This document shows positions 61,889 to 64,000 of a stretch of 64,000 nt of DNA, in pieces (positions within the stretch are counted from its first letter, which is position 1; each line of letters begins with the position of its first letter). The notes under the pieces were generated by a model, which made no database searches, was not told where the DNA came from, and saw nothing but the letters and a program-made list of their open reading frames with translations. The position numbers and the translations under genes were made by a program. The stretch comes from Streptomyces sp. GS7 (lineage in GTDB: Bacteria; Actinomycetota; Actinomycetes; Streptomycetales; Streptomycetaceae), in assembly GCF_009834125.1 (NCBI RefSeq), contig NZ_CP047146.1:868001-932000 (forward strand), read 5' to 3'.

Positions 61889-63034
61889 ATGCGTTCCGGG
61901 AACGGCCGACACCGTCGCCCCCGTCAAGCACCGGCGATCTTTGTCACGGCGGGAGTGACCGGCGCGGGCCTCGCCCTGCCGCTGTTCGCCGCCAGCGGCG
62001 CCCACGCCGCCGACACCGCCACCTGGGACAAGGTCGCCCAGTGCGAGAGCGGCGGGGTGTGGAGTGCGAACGCGGGCAACGGCTTCTACGGCGGCCTCCA
62101 GCTCACCCAGGAGATGTGGGACGGCTACGGCGGCTCGGCCTACGCCTCCCGCCCCGACCTCGCCAGCCGCGCGCAGCAGATCGCCGTGGCCGAGGCCATA
62201 CTCGACGACCGCGGCCCGGACGCCTTCCCCGGCTGCGCGGCCAACGCCGGCCTCACCAAGGACGGCCGGACGCCGGACGTCGACCCCGGCAGCACGACCA
62301 AGCCCTCCCCGCGCCCGTCGCACTCGCACACCGCCGACCCCTCCAACGGGTCGGACGACGACTCGGGCACCGCCGGCCCGTCCGGTTCGGCACCCGGACC
62401 CGACACCCCGGGCTCTACGGACCCCGGCGACCAGGGCGATCAGGGTGGCCAGGGCAACCAGGGCGACCACGGCAACCATGGTGACAAGGGCAACCGGGGC
62501 GACCACGGCAACAAGGGCGACAAGGGCGACAAGGGGGACAAGGGTGACCGCCCCACGGACCCCACCACGGACCCCACCACCGACCCCACCGGCTCGTCGG
62601 CGACCCCGTCGCCGTCCGGTACGGCCTCTCCCGGGCCCGGCGACGACCGGTCGGCCCCGTCCGTGCCGCCCGGCCGGGGCAAGCACCGCGGCGCCCCGGA
62701 CGACGGCGAGGGCAAGGGTGACGGCAGGAACGGCAGCGGCGACAGCGGCAAGGGCCGCGGCACCGGCGCGGGCCCGGACGAGGACCGGGGTGACGACCCC
62801 GCCGGCTCCCCGGGCGGCCACGCCTCCCGCGGCGGTGACGCGCACGGCACGCCCCCGGCGGGTGCCGACCGGTACCTCGTGCGTCCCGGTGACACCCTGT
62901 CAGCGATCGCCGGGAGCCATGGCCTGCCCGGCGGCTGGCCCGCGCTCTACGCGCACAACAAGGACGTCGTCGGCGCCGACGCGGACCTGATTCGCCCAGG
63001 TCAGCTGCTCGATCTCGGGCACGGGGAAGGGTAG
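61889..63034 (+). CDS. Secreted resuscitation-promoting factor with collagen-like linker and LysM
   Basis: 381 aa from the ATG at 61889 (AAAGG 7 nt upstream); the frame extends to 61751 without a signal. A signal peptide ends near 'SGAHA|ADT' (residue 40). The Rpf lytic transglycosylase-like domain is '[20 protein letters not shown]' then 'GNGFYGGLQLTQEMWDGYGG', with catalytic Glu53. Residues ~190-240 are 14 consecutive Gly-x-y triplets (GDQ, GNQ, GDH, GDK, GNR and so on), collagen-like. A Pro/Gly/Asp-rich stretch and a C-terminal LysM ('YLVRPGDTLSAIAGSHGLPG') follow. It cleaves peptidoglycan. By position next to rpfA it corresponds to the gene called rpfC in S. coelicolor, as far as I recall. 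Confidence 0.9.
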   Translation: MRSGNGRHRRPRQAPAIFVTAGVTGAGLALPLFAASGAHAADTATWDKVAQCESGGVWSANAGNGFYGGLQLTQEMWDGYGGSAYASRPDLASRAQQIAVAEAILDDRGPDAFPGCAANAGLTKDGRTPDVDPGSTTKPSPRPSHSHTADPSNGSDDDSGTAGPSGSAPGPDTPGSTDPGDQGDQGGQGNQGDHGNHGDKGNRGDHGNKGDKGDKGDKGDRPTDPTTDPTTDPTGSSATPSPSGTASPGPGDDRSAPSVPPGRGKHRGAPDDGEGKGDGRNGSGDSGKGRGTGAGPDEDRGDDPAGSPGGHASRGGDAHGTPPAGADRYLVRPGDTLSAIAGSHGLPGGWPALYAHNKDVVGADADLIRPGQLLDLGHGEG

Positions 63035-63083
63035 TTACCGGCGGTTCGTCCGGTTTCTCCAAAGTGAGACAAGGCTCTCGTTG

Positions 63084-63111
63084 CGGGGGGTGGGTCCAGG
63101 CCCGCCCCCCG
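63084..63111 (+). terminator. Terminator after the collagen-like Rpf gene
   Basis: Stem cggggggtggg (63084-63094) with cccgccccccg (63101-63111), one G-U wobble, 6-nt loop, followed by ttgcc. Confidence 0.75.
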
Positions 63112-63188
63112 TTGCCATACCGGTGCCGACCTGCGGAAATGCGACCCGTCATGATCAAAAATGGTCAACTTGGTTCAGAACATGGGGT

Positions 63189-63218
63189 TTGAACACCAAG
63201 CGGGTTACTGCTTACGGT
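63189..63218 (+). promoter_or_regulatory. rpfA promoter
   Basis: TTGAAC (63189-63194), an 18-bp spacer and TACGGT (63213-63218), close to the vegetative sigma consensus. It would start transcription near 63225, giving a leader of ~235 nt that contains the whole riboswitch. Confidence 0.65.
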
Positions 63219-63249
63219 CAGGACCGCTCGCCAAAGCGGGCTCTGCGAT

Positions 63250-63440
63250 CGCACGCCGAATCCTGCCGGCGGTCGGAGGCAACCGACGCGCAAGCGCCGA
63301 AGGCAGGAGCGGGGGACCCAAGGTAAGTGCCGGCCCCGCCCGTGAAAGCGGGTCAGCCGGCTTGGGGTGAAGCCATGTGTGCAGCACACACGGCCGGGCA
63401 ACTCACATGGCCCGAACCCGACAGCTCACCTCGTAGGCGT
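63250..63440 (+). ncRNA. ydaO/yuaA (c-di-AMP) riboswitch in the rpfA leader
   Basis: The conserved blocks appear in order: the 5' strand cgccgaatcctgcc (about 63255-63268) pairing near ggcaggagcgggggaccca (63303-63320), then ggggtgaagcc (63364-63374), cccgaacccgacagct (63411-63426) and cacctcgtaggc (about 63427-63438). This is the ydaO motif consensus. It senses c-di-AMP and in S. coelicolor controls rpfA, switching expression off at high c-di-AMP. The ATG follows 22 nt later. Confidence 0.93.
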
Positions 63441-63446
63441 CGGTGA

Positions 63447-64000
<554 letters not shown>

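Noticed and set aside
62418..62560. Possible CRISPR-like or satellite array (regular short repeats)
   Set aside because: The ~9-bp periodicity encodes Gly-x-y triplets inside the Rpf gene; there are no spacers or conserved repeat units.

Overview
The window is chromosomal DNA of an actinomycete, almost certainly a Streptomyces. It is very GC-rich, with strong GC bias at third codon positions, many GTG starts and four-base GTGA gene overlaps. It carries a galT-galE-galK operon, XRE/DUF397/DUF6879 regulator modules, SUKH/deaminase genes and two resuscitation-promoting-factor (Rpf) genes. From memory, the core order (gal operon, tam, desaturase, ppc, pth, rplY, prs, glmU, tRNA-Gln, mfd, mazG, rpf) resembles the S. 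coelicolor region around SCO3094-SCO3140. The naming rests on recognition of the proteins, not on a database search.

Layout. 1-1.4 kb: the end of an XRE/DUF5753 regulator with its DUF397 partner and a Uma2-type nuclease-fold protein. 1.6-4.5 kb: an ABC-F ATPase and an orphan LuxR-type response regulator with a degenerate receiver. 4.2-13.8 kb: a sugar-use region with a sodium:solute symporter divergent from galTEK, a second orphan regulator, and an SDR dehydrogenase followed by a GH42 beta-galactosidase. 13.9-17.3 kb: a divergent MarR regulator/trans-aconitate methyltransferase pair, then an acyl-CoA desaturase-TetR operon. 17.5-25.2 kb: housekeeping genes (ppc, pth, rplY, prs, glmU, tRNA-Gln). 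25.6-27.0 kb: an orphan histidine kinase.

27.1-32.7 kb: a four-gene divergent island of toxin-like nucleic-acid enzymes and SUKH immunity domains. It has a YwqJ-type deaminase, a SUKH-3 protein, a WHH-motif nuclease fused to SUKH, and a 1017-residue deaminase/SUKH-4 fusion. 33-42.8 kb: a coiled-coil cytoskeletal-type protein, an MFS exporter, mfd and membrane proteins. 42.9-47.1 kb: an orphan N6 DNA methylase with a fused specificity domain and an altered catalytic motif, then an IS607-type element whose recombinase gene has collapsed while tnpB is intact. 47.1-51.4 kb: a membrane protein, a Ser/Thr kinase, a SurA-like lipoprotein and mazG.

51.4-61.7 kb is the most accessory stretch. Between the end of mazG and a decayed second copy of that end lies an XRE-DUF6879 cassette. 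It is followed by a STAND-like NTPase carrying a candidate amyloid-signalling motif, a second XRE/DUF397/ATP-binding-protein module, an MFS/LysR pair and a P450. 61.9-64.0 kb: an Rpf with a collagen-like linker, then rpfA behind a c-di-AMP (ydaO) riboswitch; rpfA runs off the right edge. Four copies of a small palindromic repeat sit in frame inside coding sequences across the window. No rRNA, CRISPR array, complete prophage or replication origin was seen.
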